Of a DNA stretch of 5,048 bases, positions 1 through 5,048 are shown piece by piece. The notes under the pieces were generated by a model, which was not told where the DNA came from, ran no database searches, and worked only from the letters and a program-made list of their open reading frames with translations. Origin of the DNA: Anaerolineae bacterium (GTDB lineage: Bacteria; Chloroflexota; Anaerolineae; B4-G1; SLSP01); NCBI GenBank assembly GCA_016934645.1, contig JAFGSL010000623.1, forward strand, positions 1-5,048, written 5' to 3'. The translations under genes were made by a program, and so were the position numbers. Position 1 is the first letter of the stretch, and every line of letters starts with the position of its first letter.

Positions 1-405
1 CAACGGCAACGAGTTCCGCACGGTGTTCCAAAAACACGTCGTATAGCCGACGCTGGCCTGGTGGTGGACGAGCACCCGGTCGATTTGCTCGGCGATCCAG
101 GCTGTATCCCAGTAAATGACATCCACCTCGATGCCGGTCGGCCCGTCAACCCACTCATCGCCCAGGTCCCAGAATTGCAGGTTCATATCCGCATGGCTGG
201 CCCCGCGTTGCGCTACAAGCGCCTCGCGCGCGGACAAAGGGATGACCGACGTGGTGTAGACGTACAAATCGATGTCCGAGCCGGCATCCGCCGCCTGTGA
301 GGCAAGCGAACCACCCACGGCAACGGCCTCAACCTGCGGAAAGGCGCTGAACGCCACCGCCAACTCGTGTGCCAGGGTCAGATGGGGCGACGTTTTCTCA
401 TCCAC
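1..405 (-). CDS. Nucleotidyltransferase domain protein (DUF4037-like), 3' end outside window
   Basis: The frame from a GTG at 405..403 stays open for 135 codons to the left edge, so the C-terminus is missing. Residues 31-33 (GGS) followed by SDIDLYVY (43-50) give the G-G/S-x-D-x-D metal and nucleotide motif of the polymerase-beta/MNT fold, with D44 and D46 as metal ligands. D95 in GIEVDVIYWD fits the third carboxylate. The stretch ASVGYTTCFWNTVRNS (117-132) resembles what I remember of DUF4037-type proteins, which may transfer a nucleotide to a small molecule or protein; the substrate is unknown. Neither an antibiotic-resistance nor an antitoxin role can be claimed. The GTG overlaps the upstream hydrolase gene by 8 bases and has no clear Shine-Dalgarno sequence, so translation probably depends on coupling. 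An in-frame TTG at 426..424 is an alternative start. The fold is well supported; the exact start and role are not. Confidence 0.86.
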   Translation of the reverse strand, partial: MDEKTSPHLTLAHELAVAFSAFPQVEAVAVGGSLASQAADAGSDIDLYVYTTSVIPLSAREALVAQRGASHADMNLQFWDLGDEWVDGPTGIEVDVIYWDTAWIAEQIDRVLVHHQASVGYTTCFWNTVRNSLPL

Positions 406-2407
406 AGACGATCTTGACCGCTTCAAACAAAGCCAGCTTGGGGATACGGATCGTCAAAGAGTCACAATTCCAGGCGTACTCGAACGTCCCCCCCGACCGC
501 AAGCCCTGCACCGCCTGGGGTTCTTGCTTACACGGGATTACGACATCGACATCGGTCATCGTCACCGGCGGATAGAAGGTATTACCAAAGTGCCCGGAAG
601 CGTTGATCAAATGCAGCAACCGATAGCTGCCGTCGTTTTTCTCGAACAGCGTCACCTCGACCTGGGGCAAAATGTTGCCACCGACCGGCGTCAATCCGGC
701 GAAACCCGTCAGCAGGCCGGCGCAGAACCACGCCGTGTTGACGTGACCCTGCCGGTGGAACAGCACACCCGGCGACCACGGGATGTAGATCGCTTTGCCC
801 TTGCCGAACGGGTGGACGACGAAACCTGGATGTTCCGTGATTTGATCGTAGTAGCAGCGCTCCGGCGGGCCGTAGTTGTGCGGTGGGATGAGACGCATGT
901 GCGGCTGCGCAGCATCGGTGTAGCGCGCGTAGATGTAAGGGCCATCCATGTAAACCAGTTCCGTGAGACCCGAAGGGTTTTGAAAACCCTTCGGGTCTTC
1001 ATCGATCTTGAAGTAAGACGATGACATCTCCTCACGCACACGCAGCACCGCTTCGATACCCAGGCAACGCATCGCGGGTGTCAGCCGCGGATTGTGCTTC
1101 TCGTCGCGGAAGCCCGTCTGCCCCACAGCGATGACGACACCGCCATCCGCCGCGAATCGGTCGAGCTTCGCCGCCAACGCGTCGGACAGCGCGGTGATTT
1201 CGGGGACGATCACCGATTTGTACTGATCCCACGGTCTGTCGAGCGCTGCGTCTAGTCGAATGACATCGAAGAGAAAATGATTTTCCGCCAAAACCCGGAA
1301 CCAGCCGCGATACTCACTGACGTTTTCGCCCGCCTTGAGCAAGAGCACGTCCGCCAGGGAACGCGTATCCACGTAGGTTTCCTCGTGCGCCGCGTGGTAA
1401 TGGAAAATGTCCCGGATCGGCGCGAAACCGGAGCGATCCGCGTGGTTGTCCAGTCGCCCGATGAGGTAGTAGTCGAGCGTCCCGCCGTTGGCGAGGCTCT
1501 GCACCAACCGGAGCGCCTGCTGGTCCGGCGAGACGGCGACGTGGCGGTAAGGAAAGTCGATGAAGTCCACCGTCGTGCTGCTGCTCACCATCTCCGGGAA
1601 GCTGCCCACGGCCCACTTGGTGTTGTCGGAGGCATTGTACTGCCAGTGCGGCAGCGGGCGGTCGATAGCGGTGTTGGACTCCTGGCGGATAAACCCACGG
1701 TGAAAGTCGGTGTGGTTGGCGATGCAGATGTGGGGCCAGCGGTCGGCGATGAAGCGGTAGACCTTCTCGTGGTGCTCACGCAACGTCCGCTGCTTGAACT
1801 CGGTGTATGTGCGGAAAACCGGATCGTTCAGATCCTCCTTATCAGGCAATGCCAATCCGTACATCTCCTCGAACAGGCGCGCGCAATGGCGACAGTGGCA
1901 GATGCCGTAATAGTTGCCACTGTAGTCGCGGGTCTGGTAGCCGCCCATATTGAAGAAGATGCCGTCGAAGTCATGCGTGCTGAGCAACTCATCGATGATC
2001 CGCAGCGCGTAGTCCTGCTGGTACGGTCCGTTAATGCATACGTGAACGTCGCCGTTGTAGTCCACGATCTGGCCCGTGGGGCTGATGTAGGCCCAATCGG
2101 GATGTTCCTCGTAGATCGGGCGGCGCACTTTGGAGAAGTCGGTGCGCGCGAAGACGCGAATATCCGCCGCGTGGCAGGCCACGATGATATCGAGCAGGCT
2201 GTCGCCGGTGAGGAACGGACTCTGAAACTGAAAGGGCAACTTCGTCGGGTAGCTGGCGATGATGCCTGCCGCGTTGATCATCAATACGTTGGCCTTGAAC
2301 ATCTGCAAATCCGCCACCACCTGCGCCGCCCGGATGTCGCGCATGTCGATCTCACGCAAATTCGTCTGAATCAGACGCCATTGTTTGCTGTGCCACCAGT
2401 CGGTCAT
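398..2407 (-). CDS. Putative glycoside hydrolase: GHL6-type barrel plus beta-galactosidase trimerisation-like domain
   Basis: This is a complete gene of 669 residues. Residues about 10-340 look like a (beta/alpha)8 barrel of the hypothetical glycosyl hydrolase 6 type: ARTDFSK (87-93), HPDWAYISPTGQ (102-113), CINGPY (124-129) and FDGIFFNMGG (147-156). A Cys cluster follows (C170, C172, C175). Residues about 350-570 resemble the class I amidotransferase-like trimerisation domain of GH42 beta-galactosidases, with YKSVIVPEITALSD (396-409) and DGGVVIAVGQTG (421-432). A beta-rich tail (about 580-669) closes the protein. No signal peptide or membrane segment is seen, so it is probably cytoplasmic. 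The activity is unknown: the family is defined by sequence, and the barrel position after DGIFF is Asn153, where GH13-like barrels have Asp. The ATG is supported by a GAGG seven bases upstream. Residues 471-481 are encoded by a palindrome read in frame. The neighbouring cellobiose phosphorylase suggests an oligosaccharide or glycoside substrate (inference). Confidence 0.85.
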   Translation of the reverse strand: MTDWWHSKQWRLIQTNLREIDMRDIRAAQVVADLQMFKANVLMINAAGIIASYPTKLPFQFQSPFLTGDSLLDIIVACHAADIRVFARTDFSKVRRPIYEEHPDWAYISPTGQIVDYNGDVHVCINGPYQQDYALRIIDELLSTHDFDGIFFNMGGYQTRDYSGNYYGICHCRHCARLFEEMYGLALPDKEDLNDPVFRTYTEFKQRTLREHHEKVYRFIADRWPHICIANHTDFHRGFIRQESNTAIDRPLPHWQYNASDNTKWAVGSFPEMVSSSTTVDFIDFPYRHVAVSPDQQALRLVQSLANGGTLDYYLIGRLDNHADRSGFAPIRDIFHYHAAHEETYVDTRSLADVLLLKAGENVSEYRGWFRVLAENHFLFDVIRLDAALDRPWDQYKSVIVPEITALSDALAAKLDRFAADGGVVIAVGQTGFRDEKHNPRLTPAMRCLGIEAVLRVREEMSSSYFKIDEDPKGFQNPSGLTELVYMDGPYIYARYTDAAQPHMRLIPPHNYGPPERCYYDQITEHPGFVVHPFGKGKAIYIPWSPGVLFHRQGHVNTAWFCAGLLTGFAGLTPVGGNILPQVEVTLFEKNDGSYRLLHLINASGHFGNTFYPPVTMTDVDVVIPCKQEPQAVQGLRSGGTFEYAWNCDSLTIRIPKLALFEAVKIVCG
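966..998. repeat. Perfect 33-base palindrome inside the glycoside hydrolase gene
   Basis: The left arm AGACCCGAAGGGTTTT (966-981) and the right arm AAAACCCTTCGGGTCT (983-998) are exact reverse complements of 16 bases around a single central G at 982. The palindrome is translated on the minus strand as part of residues 470-481 (core DPKGFQNPSGL) without breaking the frame, since 33 bases equal 11 codons. A transcript could fold into a long stable hairpin there. Palindromes of this type recur in many environmental bacterial genomes as I remember them, mostly between genes. Position and symmetry are seen directly; that it is an inserted mobile repeat is inferred. Confidence 0.85.
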
Positions 2408-2420
2408 GTCTTTGCCTCGA
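2408..2420 (-). promoter_or_regulatory. Ribosome-binding site of the putative glycoside hydrolase gene
   Basis: On the minus strand the sequence TCGAGGCAAAGAC directly precedes the ATG at 2407. GAGG (2418..2415) is a Shine-Dalgarno core with a seven-base spacer. It fixes the start of the 669-residue protein. It lies just outside the repeat-bounded DUF559 block that ends at 2434, so the block has not removed the hydrolase's translation signal. Confidence 0.7.
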
Positions 2421-2433
2421 CTTTGCTTCTATC

Positions 2434-2473
2434 TTCCCCCCAGAAGGGGGAATTAAGGGGGAGAAATCTCCTC
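2434..2473. repeat. Left inverted-repeat arm bounding the DUF559 gene
   Basis: This 40-base arm contains a run of six C (2436-2441), AGAA, a run of five G (2446-2450), then AATTAAGGGGG and a terminal CTCCTC (2468-2473). The reverse complement of 2883-2922 has the same order: TCT, C-run, TTC, G-run, ATTAAG with a G-run, then CTCTCCTC. The C-run and G-run form a hairpin with a four-base loop. The hairpin lies 3' of the DUF559 stop (2490) and could slow transcription, but no T-run follows in either direction, so it is not called a terminator. Confidence 0.75.
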
Positions 2474-2489
2474 TACGCAACAGTCCCTG

Positions 2490-2870
2490 TTAATCCACCT
2501 CAACTCCACAAGCCTTCGCAATGGCTTCCAACACGCCCTCGAGATTGGTATCTACTTCGCGATTCCAGAACCGCATCACGCGCAACCCCTGCGGCTGTAG
2601 CCATGCAGTACGATCATGGTCGTACGCTGTTCGCACCGCTTCATTATGTTGACCGCCATCGAGTTCAACAACGAGCCGCTTTTCATGGTAATAGAAGTCA
2701 ACGATATAGGGCGGCAATGGGTGCTGGCGGCGAAATCTCAAGCCGTACAGTTGTTTACCGCGGAGCGCACTCCATAGATTGCGCTCCGCGGGCGTCGCCG
2801 CACGGCGCAATTCGCGGGCACGCGATATTATAGTTGGGTCAACAGGTAGTTTCCTTCTGTGTTCAGCCAT
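2490..2870 (-). CDS. DUF559 endonuclease-domain protein (Vsr-like PD-(D/E)xK fold)
   Basis: This is a complete 126-residue protein, a usual length for stand-alone DUF559 members. Visible hallmarks are AERNLWSALRG (28-38), the FRRQHPLPPYIVDF block (46-59, with D58), LVVELDGGQH (66-75, with E69 and D71) and GLRVMRFWNREV (94-105). DUF559 belongs to the restriction-endonuclease-like superfamily and is related to very-short-patch-repair (Vsr) nucleases. D58 and E69 are the likely metal ligands. Its true substrate is unknown. The ATG at 2870 gives the typical short basic N-terminus (MAEHRRKLP). The frame stays open further upstream, but that part overlaps the phosphorylase gene in another frame and is not family-like. 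No good Shine-Dalgarno sequence precedes it. The gene sits 68 bases after the phosphorylase stop and 82 bases before the hydrolase ATG, inside two inverted repeat arms. It has no obvious link to sugar metabolism, so it is probably a passenger. Confidence 0.93.
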   Translation of the reverse strand: MAEHRRKLPVDPTIISRARELRRAATPAERNLWSALRGKQLYGLRFRRQHPLPPYIVDFYYHEKRLVVELDGGQHNEAVRTAYDHDRTAWLQPQGLRVMRFWNREVDTNLEGVLEAIAKACGVEVD

Positions 2871-2882
2871 CGTTTTGTAGTC

Positions 2883-2922
2883 GAGGAGAGTCCCCCCCTT
2901 AATCCCCCCGAAGGGGGGGAGA
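2883..2922. repeat. Right inverted-repeat arm bounding the DUF559 gene
   Basis: This arm mirrors the one at 2434-2473. On the plus strand it has GAGGAGAG, a run of seven C (2892-2898), TTAAT, six C (2904-2909), GAA, seven G (2913-2919), then AGA. The second C-run and the G-run form a near-perfect hairpin with a three-base loop. The arm lies in the 68-base gap between the phosphorylase stop (2939) and the DUF559 ATG (2870), so it is the leader of the DUF559 gene. Runs of C-TTAATC-C hairpins of this kind recur in bacterial genomes as I remember them. Confidence 0.75.
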
Positions 2923-2938
2923 CAAATACCAGCTTCGC

Positions 2939-5048
2939 TCAACTCAACGTGACCTTGACCTCCACCTCCGTCACGCCCGGCGCGGGCAGCGGGGCGATGT
3001 CGCCGTCCACGGGCTTGCCGTCCACAATGAGGGATACGGTATTCCCCCCACCCTGGCGCTCCACAGTGATGTGGTACGTGACGCCACGGAAGACGCGCGT
3101 GGCGGTGAAGCCCTGCCAATCCATCGGGATGACGGGCGCGATCTGCAAGCCGTCGTAGGCCGGGCGGATGCCCAGAATCCACTGCGTGATGGCGACGTAG
3201 TTCCACGCGGCGGTGCCGGTGAGCCACGAGTTCTTCGCCTCGCCGTGACGCGGGTTATCGCGCCCGGCAATCGTTTGCGCGTAGACGTACGGCTCGCTGC
3301 GGTGAACCTCGCTGATACTCTCGCGCGCGGCGGGACAGATGCGCTTGTAGTAGTCGTGAGCCTGGTCGCCGTGGCCCACAATGGCCTCCGCGATCATGAT
3401 CCACGGATTGGTGTGGCAAAAGATGCTGGCGTTCTCCTTGAAGCCGGGCGGATAGGAGCTGATCTCGCCCAGGTTCAGATAGTAGCGCGAGAATGCCGGC
3501 TGTTGCAACACGATACCGTGGTCGGTAGCCAGACGCTCGTTGACGGAGGCCAGTGTCGCCGTCGCTCTGTCATCGTCCAGCCCCAAGCCCGCCATAATTG
3601 CCAGGCCCTGCGGCTCGATGAAAATCTGCCCTTCCGCGCACTCATGCGACCCGACCTTCGCACCGAAGGCGTCGTAAGCGCGCAGGAACCACGCACCGTC
3701 CCAGCCGTGCGCCCAGACGGTCTCTTCCATTTCGGCGGCTTTCTGCAAATACCAGGATGCAGGATGCAAGATAAAGGATTCTTGCATCTTCCCTCTTGCC
3801 TCTTGCATCGTCGCCATCTCATTTGCCGCGAGGATAAACAGGGCAGCAATGAGGACCGACTCAGCAACCGTGCCGTCTTTCTTGAGCGGCGCTACCTGGA
3901 AGGATTCACCGGGTTCGGCGGAGAAGACATTGAGGTTCATGCAGTCGTTCCAGTCGGCGCGCCCGATGAGCGGCAGCCCGTGCGGGCCGAGGTTGTTCAG
4001 CGTGTAGTTCATCGCGCGTTCAAGGTGCTCGGCGAGCGGGGTCTCGGTGCCGGGCTTGTTCTCGTAAGAGACCGGCGCATCGAGGATGTCCCAATCGCCG
4101 GGTTCCTTGATGTAGGCGACGACTGCCAGCGGCAGCCAGAGTGGATCGTCGTTGAAGCCGCTGCCCACGGCGTCGTTGCCGCGCTTGGTGAGGGGCTGGA
4201 ACTGGTGATACGCGCCGCCGCTTTCCAACTGCGTCGCCGCCAAGTCGAGCAGCCGCTCGCGGGCGCGCTCCGGCGCCTGGTGAACGAAACCGAGCAAGTC
4301 CTGGCTGGAATCGCGGAAGCCCAACCCACGCCCCACCCCTGATTCGAAGTACGAGGCCGACCGCGACATATTGAACGTCACCATACACTGGTAGGCGTTC
4401 CACACGTTGACCATGCGGTTCGTCGATACATCCGGTGTTTCTACCTGATAAACACGGAGAATGTCATCCCAGTAGGCGCGCAGCGCCGCAAAGGCCGCGT
4501 CCACGATCTCGGGCTTGAGGTATTCGGCGATGATGGGCTTGATCGCGCGCTTGTTGATGATTTGTGAATCCGGCGGATCGAACTTCTGATCACGCGGGTT
4601 CTCCTGATAGCCGAGCAGGAAAATCACCTGGCGCGACTCGCCCGGTTGCAATGTGAGCTTGACGTGGTGCGAACCGATCGGCGCCCAACTGCGCGCTTCG
4701 GAATTGGCCGATGCGCCGCGCTCAACCACCACAGGCTTGTCCCATCCCCGGTACGGCCCCAGGAAGTCCTCGCGGTGCGTGTCGAAGCCCGCGAGCGGTT
4801 CCGAGCAGGCGAAGTACGCGAAGTGATCGCGGCGCTCGCGGTATTCGGTTTTGTGGTAGATAACATCATCGACGATTTCAACTTGTGCAATGTTGAAGTT
4901 GCGCTGATAATTCGTCGCGTCGTCCTGCGCGTCCCACAGACAGAATTCGATCAGCGAGAAAAGCGACAAGTCGGCCACCGTATCCCGCTGATTCGTAACC
5001 GTTGTCGACCAGATTTCCAGATTCGCGCCGAGTGGCACAAAGTACAGC
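2939..5048 (-). CDS. Cellobiose phosphorylase (GH94), 5' end outside window
   Basis: The frame is open from the right edge to a TGA at 2939-2941. About 702 codons are visible of an enzyme usually a little over 800 residues, so roughly 120 N-terminal residues are missing; the GTG at 5038..5036 is internal (preceded in frame by LYF). Numbering from that GTG, the N-terminal beta-sandwich domain runs to about 150. The alpha/alpha-barrel follows, with NAYQCMVTFNMSRSASYFESG (214-234, family-typical), FRDSSQDLLGF, KRGNDAVGSGFNDDPLW and RADWNDC (360-366), which holds the general-acid Asp. IFCHTNPW (539-546) and WLTGTAAWNY (605-614) fit the phosphate site. The enzyme reversibly converts cellobiose plus phosphate to alpha-glucose 1-phosphate and glucose in the cytoplasm, saving ATP. 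Chitobiose, laminaribiose or cellobionate phosphorylase are less likely from the motifs. Residues about 411-430 are encoded by a repeat-rich segment. The DUF559 block and the GHL6-type hydrolase gene follow on the same strand. Confidence 0.93.
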   Translation of the reverse strand, partial: LYFVPLGANLEIWSTTVTNQRDTVADLSLFSLIEFCLWDAQDDATNYQRNFNIAQVEIVDDVIYHKTEYRERRDHFAYFACSEPLAGFDTHREDFLGPYRGWDKPVVVERGASANSEARSWAPIGSHHVKLTLQPGESRQVIFLLGYQENPRDQKFDPPDSQIINKRAIKPIIAEYLKPEIVDAAFAALRAYWDDILRVYQVETPDVSTNRMVNVWNAYQCMVTFNMSRSASYFESGVGRGLGFRDSSQDLLGFVHQAPERARERLLDLAATQLESGGAYHQFQPLTKRGNDAVGSGFNDDPLWLPLAVVAYIKEPGDWDILDAPVSYENKPGTETPLAEHLERAMNYTLNNLGPHGLPLIGRADWNDCMNLNVFSAEPGESFQVAPLKKDGTVAESVLIAALFILAANEMATMQEARGKMQESFILHPASWYLQKAAEMEETVWAHGWDGAWFLRAYDAFGAKVGSHECAEGQIFIEPQGLAIMAGLGLDDDRATATLASVNERLATDHGIVLQQPAFSRYYLNLGEISSYPPGFKENASIFCHTNPWIMIAEAIVGHGDQAHDYYKRICPAARESISEVHRSEPYVYAQTIAGRDNPRHGEAKNSWLTGTAAWNYVAITQWILGIRPAYDGLQIAPVIPMDWQGFTATRVFRGVTYHITVERQGGGNTVSLIVDGKPVDGDIAPLPAPGVTEVEVKVTLS
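3754..3809. repeat. Short tandem and inverted repeat cluster inside the phosphorylase gene
   Basis: On the plus strand two tandem copies of AGGATGC (3754-3767) are followed by AAGA. Then come an eight-base spacer, TCTTGCATC (3780-3788) and two tandem copies of CTCTTGC (3793-3806) ending in ATC. GATGCAAGA (3763-3771) and TCTTGCATC (3780-3788) are perfect nine-base inverted arms. The cluster is read in frame on the minus strand as roughly residues 411-430 of the visible phosphorylase (MQEARGKMQE then SFILHPASWY). The composition differs from the GC-rich codons around it. Its origin as an inserted repeat is inferred. Confidence 0.7.

Larger units (their letters stand above)
2434..2922 (-). mobile_element. 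Candidate 489-base DUF559 cassette with inverted ends
   Basis: Two matching arms of 40 bases in inverted orientation enclose one DUF559 gene and nothing else. There is no transposase. The block falls cleanly between two same-strand sugar genes, leaving the phosphorylase stop and the hydrolase ribosome-binding site untouched. I found no convincing target-site duplication just outside the arms. The arrangement suggests a small non-autonomous or self-homing element, but dispersed intergenic repeats on both sides of an unrelated gene would look similar. Confidence 0.45.

Noticed and set aside
378..401. ATG overlapping the hydrolase stop (ATGA) as the nucleotidyltransferase start
   Set aside because: That frame ends after seven codons; the nucleotidyltransferase frame is the one with GTG at 405.
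272..1024. Open plus-strand frame of 250 codons
   Set aside because: It overlaps the nucleotidyltransferase and the hydrolase 3' end antisense and has no domain signal.
2415..2422. CCTCGACT just outside the left arm, matched in inverted form at 2879-2886
   Set aside because: Only eight bases, inverted rather than direct, and the second copy overlaps the inner edge of the right arm. It is not a target-site duplication and is probably chance.
2436..2450. G/C hairpin as an intrinsic terminator after the DUF559 gene
   Set aside because: The stem is good, but no T-run follows in either direction, and the downstream hydrolase gene seems to depend on read-through. It is better explained as a repeat arm.
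1277..2833. Open plus-strand frame of 518 codons
   Set aside because: It lies antisense to the hydrolase and DUF559 genes, which both have clear family motifs. Its translation is rich in Val, Arg, Asp and Ala, as expected from mirrored GC-rich codons, and shows no domain.
2871..3227. Longer version of the DUF559 protein starting at 3227
   Set aside because: The extra 119 residues come from the phosphorylase coding region in another frame and from the repeat arm. Family members start close to the MAEHRRK position.
3071..4342. Open plus-strand frame of 423 codons
   Set aside because: It is antisense to the strongly conserved cellobiose phosphorylase and shows the same low-information composition, with no recognisable motif.

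Overview
The window is a compact run of four genes, all on the minus strand and therefore read from right to left. Three of them look like one transcription unit. In transcription order they are: a cellobiose phosphorylase of family GH94 (5' end beyond the right edge), a small DUF559 endonuclease-like gene, a GHL6-type putative glycoside hydrolase with a beta-galactosidase-type trimerisation domain, and a nucleotidyltransferase whose 3' end runs off the left edge. No rRNA, tRNA or CRISPR array is visible. No stretch over 300 bases lacks a gene. The sequence is GC-rich. GC-rich coding, the DUF4037-like nucleotidyltransferase, the GHL6 protein and the families of short palindromic repeats would fit an environmental bacterium such as a member of the Chloroflexota (Anaerolineae-like). 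That placement is an impression from remembered family patterns, not a demonstrated assignment.

Right part (2939-5048): the cellobiose phosphorylase carries the GH94 hallmarks, including the DWND acid-catalyst motif and the phosphate-site motifs. It would split cellobiose with phosphate into glucose 1-phosphate and glucose in the cytoplasm. An unusual repeat-rich segment (3754-3809) is read in frame within it.

Middle (2434-2922): the DUF559 gene lies in a roughly 490-base block bounded by two matching 40-base arms in inverted orientation, each made of C-run/G-run hairpins. The block lies exactly between the two sugar genes and leaves both intact, which suggests a small inserted cassette.

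Left part (1-2407): the putative glycoside hydrolase has a good ribosome-binding site outside the cassette. It contains a perfect 33-base palindrome (966-998) translated in frame. Its stop codon overlaps the presumed GTG start of the nucleotidyltransferase by 8 bases, which suggests translational coupling.

Taken together, the sugar genes point to intracellular use of beta-glucosides or cello-oligosaccharides. The more unusual signal is that three different short repeat families have settled in 5 kb of a sugar-use operon, two of them inside reading frames without breaking them.
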